A DNA stretch of 64,000 nucleotides from Pseudoalteromonas sp. 3D05 (GTDB lineage: Bacteria; Pseudomonadota; Gammaproteobacteria; Enterobacterales; Alteromonadaceae), in the NCBI RefSeq assembly GCF_002723455.1, contig NZ_PDUS01000005.1, forward strand, positions 124,001 to 188,000, read 5' to 3'. Below the pieces are notes generated by a model. The model was not told the DNA's origin and made no database searches. It saw only the letters and a list, made by a program, of their open reading frames with translations. A program made the translations under genes and the position numbers. Below are positions 62,592 through 64,000 of the stretch, piece after piece; the first letter of the stretch is position 1, and every line of letters begins with the position of its first letter.

Positions 62592-63044
62592 TTAGTCTTT
62601 AAAAGATTTATGGCAATCTTTACAGCCTTTAGCCCAAGGACCAAACGCTTTAGCAATAAGTTTTTTGTCACCAGTTTGTGCAGCAACAGCTAATTTATCA
62701 GCGTATTGTTGAAATGAAGCTGCTTTTTTCATGAACGTTTCGTTATCGCTCCAAATTGCAGGTAAAGCAGACGTATCGCCCTTATCTGTACCTGCACCAA
62801 ATGCTTCCCAAGGCATTTTTGATAATGCAGCGGCGTTATTTGCGCGGTGTTTAAAGCGCTCAGCGTCAAACTCTACTTTGCCTTTGAGCATGTCACCCAT
62901 GTCACCGATTTGCACGCGAATCATTGAGAATGCTGCTTGGCGGTACTCAATGGCGTCGTTTGGGTCTTCAAATGTTGCGTTAGCTGATGCACCCAGTGTT
63001 AGGGTTGATAGTATCGCCCCTAAAAAAATATGTTTTAATTTCAT
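62592..63044 (-). CDS. Cytochrome c'
   Basis: A 150-residue periplasmic protein with signal peptide (HIFLGAILSTLTLGASA) and a four-helix cytochrome c' pattern ending in a single heme motif CKDCHKSF near the C-terminus, as is usual for this family. Cytochromes c' bind nitric oxide and may protect from nitrosative stress. Its neighbour, cytochrome b561, is a likely electron partner. Confidence 0.94.
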   Translation of the reverse strand: MKLKHIFLGAILSTLTLGASANATFEDPNDAIEYRQAAFSMIRVQIGDMGDMLKGKVEFDAERFKHRANNAAALSKMPWEAFGAGTDKGDTSALPAIWSDNETFMKKAASFQQYADKLAVAAQTGDKKLIAKAFGPWAKGCKDCHKSFKD

Positions 63045-63172
63045 TCCTTTTGCCCCTTCAGAGATAATATAAGCTGTATCGACGTAGTTTTATCTTAGCT
63101 GTGATGATAATACAAGTGTATTGCGGTTAAACTTAATCGCGCTTTAACCGCTGTATTTTTATTAATTGTTGG

Positions 63173-63212
63173 TATCAGCTTTTAATCATTGATATCAACT
63201 TTTAATCATTGA
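63173..63212. repeat. 20-bp tandem repeat at the 3' end of the DUF2721 gene
   Basis: Two adjacent 20-bp units (TATCAGCTTTTAATCATTGA and TATCAACTTTTAATCATTGA, one mismatch) are followed by a partial third (TATCAATG). The right unit contains the gene's stop codon and last two codons, so the 3' end of the gene has been duplicated downstream. Confidence 0.85.
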
Positions 63213-63672
63213 TATCAATGTCTGCAAATATCATTCCTCTGCGCATGCTGCGTGTGGCTAAGAATACTTCACCTAGTAACGACATAAATGCGCAAATCAA
63301 CAGCGCCATAGCACCGACAAAACAGCTACCAATAGTAACACCGAGATTAACAGCTTGGATATGAGATAAAAACAATAACATAACCACCGCGCATACTAGC
63401 ACTGCACTTAATACGCTCAAACTAAATGCCACATGTATACAGCGAGAGCGTTTGAGTAGGGCTCTAAGCTCAGTAGTAAGCGATATATTAAACTCTTCGT
63501 CGATACTCACTTTCAATTTTCGTTCAAGTTGCCTAGCACGGTCTGTTATGCGAGCCAAACGGTTAGAAAGTACACCTAAGGTGGCTGCAATACCCGTAAT
63601 TAAAAAAACGGGCGCTACCGCGGTTTGTATTACTTTGGCCATTGTTAATATGTTGATAACTTCTGAGTTCAT
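63202..63672 (-). CDS. DUF2721 membrane protein
   Basis: A 156-residue protein with a DUF2721 pattern. A membrane segment (QTAVAPVFLITGIAATLGVL) leads to the conserved NRLARITDRARQLERKL and two more membrane segments follow (FSLSVLSAVLVCAVVMLLFL, IGSCFVGAMALLICAFMSLL). Function unknown. It is divergent from the exported protein at the window's right edge. Confidence 0.88.
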   Translation of the reverse strand: MNSEVINILTMAKVIQTAVAPVFLITGIAATLGVLSNRLARITDRARQLERKLKVSIDEEFNISLTTELRALLKRSRCIHVAFSLSVLSAVLVCAVVMLLFLSHIQAVNLGVTIGSCFVGAMALLICAFMSLLGEVFLATRSMRRGMIFADIDIND

Positions 63673-63922
63673 TTGTTTCCTTAAGTGGTACGGTTAACAA
63701 TTGTCTACTTTATTATTTACAATCTTTCACAATTCGTCTTTTTTATTTATTCTGTTTTAAATCAGGTTCTTAATCTCTCTTGTTGGAGCGCTTGTTCTTT
63801 GTTTGTAATTCAATTGTAACTGTGTTGTTGCCATTTTCTGTTCGGTAGTTTTATATTAGGCAACAGTATATGTTTATACTCACGTTAGACAACATAAAAC
63901 ATAACATATCCCAGGGGAAATC

Positions 63923-64000
63923 ATGTCTAAGAATTTAATAAAAAGAACCGCAGTTGCAACAGCTGTTACCAGCGTACTTATTGCAGGTGCTGCGAATGCA
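63923..64000 (+). CDS. Exported protein, N-terminal fragment (cut by window edge)
   Basis: The first 26 codons of a gene continue beyond the window. GGGGA lies six bases before the ATG. The visible part is a complete-looking signal peptide with a basic start (SKNLIKR), hydrophobic core (VATAVTSVLIAG) and AANA cleavage region. Nothing of the mature protein is visible, so it cannot be identified. Confidence 0.75.
   Translation, partial: MSKNLIKRTAVATAVTSVLIAGAANA

Overview
This window looks like chromosomal DNA of a marine gammaproteobacterium of the order Alteromonadales, most likely Pseudoalteromonas or a close relative. The evidence is the moderate-to-low GC content, the TonB-dependent receptors, the order ubiE-ubiJ-ubiB-tatABC-tatD-hemB, a Shewanella/Alteromonas-type N-acetylgalactosamine locus, a second elongation factor G gene, a complete methionine-salvage set and a GlyGly-CTERM nuclease. 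There is no rRNA operon, CRISPR array, prophage or intact transposase. The taxonomic call rests on gene content and was not checked by alignment.

Layout. 1-317 is the start of an HlyD-type periplasmic adaptor cut by the window edge. 476-5192 (minus strand) holds a serine beta-lactamase-like hydrolase with a TPR tail, an orphan LuxR-type response regulator and a TonB-dependent receptor. Divergent from these, 5463-10107 is a tight five-gene 3-hydroxybutyrate operon: GntP-type permease, exported MetX-like hydrolase, 3-hydroxybutyrate dehydrogenase and both subunits of a 3-oxoacid CoA-transferase. Two 17-bp repeats lie between the receptor and the permease.

10108-14450 is an AT-rich accessory patch. 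It holds three successive tails of HExxH-type metallopeptidase toxins. Each tail is followed, overlapping or abutting, by a gene for an exported or membrane-anchored protein that is probably its immunity protein. Each tail begins at a REP-like element, and 168 bp are duplicated. A frameshifted, truncated OprO/OprP-type porin and a small secreted protein follow.

14863-26147 is a GalNAc utilisation region: a DUF3472 protein, a TonB receptor and a Tat-exported GH109 glycosidase on the minus strand, and agaR-agaZ-agaS-agaK-agaA on the plus strand. CTTTC/GAAAG repeats in the shared intergenic region are good AgaR operator candidates. 26289-28373 is an isolated EF-G. 29293-32028 is a large exported nuclease. 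32171-40794 is a probable ten-gene minus-strand operon for ubiquinone synthesis, Tat export, TatD, a diguanylate cyclase and HemB, preceded by a second, degenerate GGDEF gene.

42215-44005 is a DUF885 lipoprotein peptidase. 44051-51783 is the methionine salvage cluster (mtnK, mtnA, mtnD, mtnC, mtnB, mtnE, mtnU), interrupted by a RelA/SpoT-domain gene and a gamma-glutamylcyclotransferase-like gene. Both of its divergent promoter regions carry tandem 8-bp boxes that look like MetJ operators. Two tRNA-Ser genes (GCU, UGA) with a clear promoter follow. The remainder holds a 46-residue small protein, a lipid kinase, an EamA exporter divergent from a MocR regulator, a YggN-like protein, glutathione peroxidase, a LysR regulator divergent from an iron alcohol dehydrogenase, AzlC/AzlD, a cytochrome b561/cytochrome c' pair, a DUF2721 protein and the first 26 codons of an exported protein.
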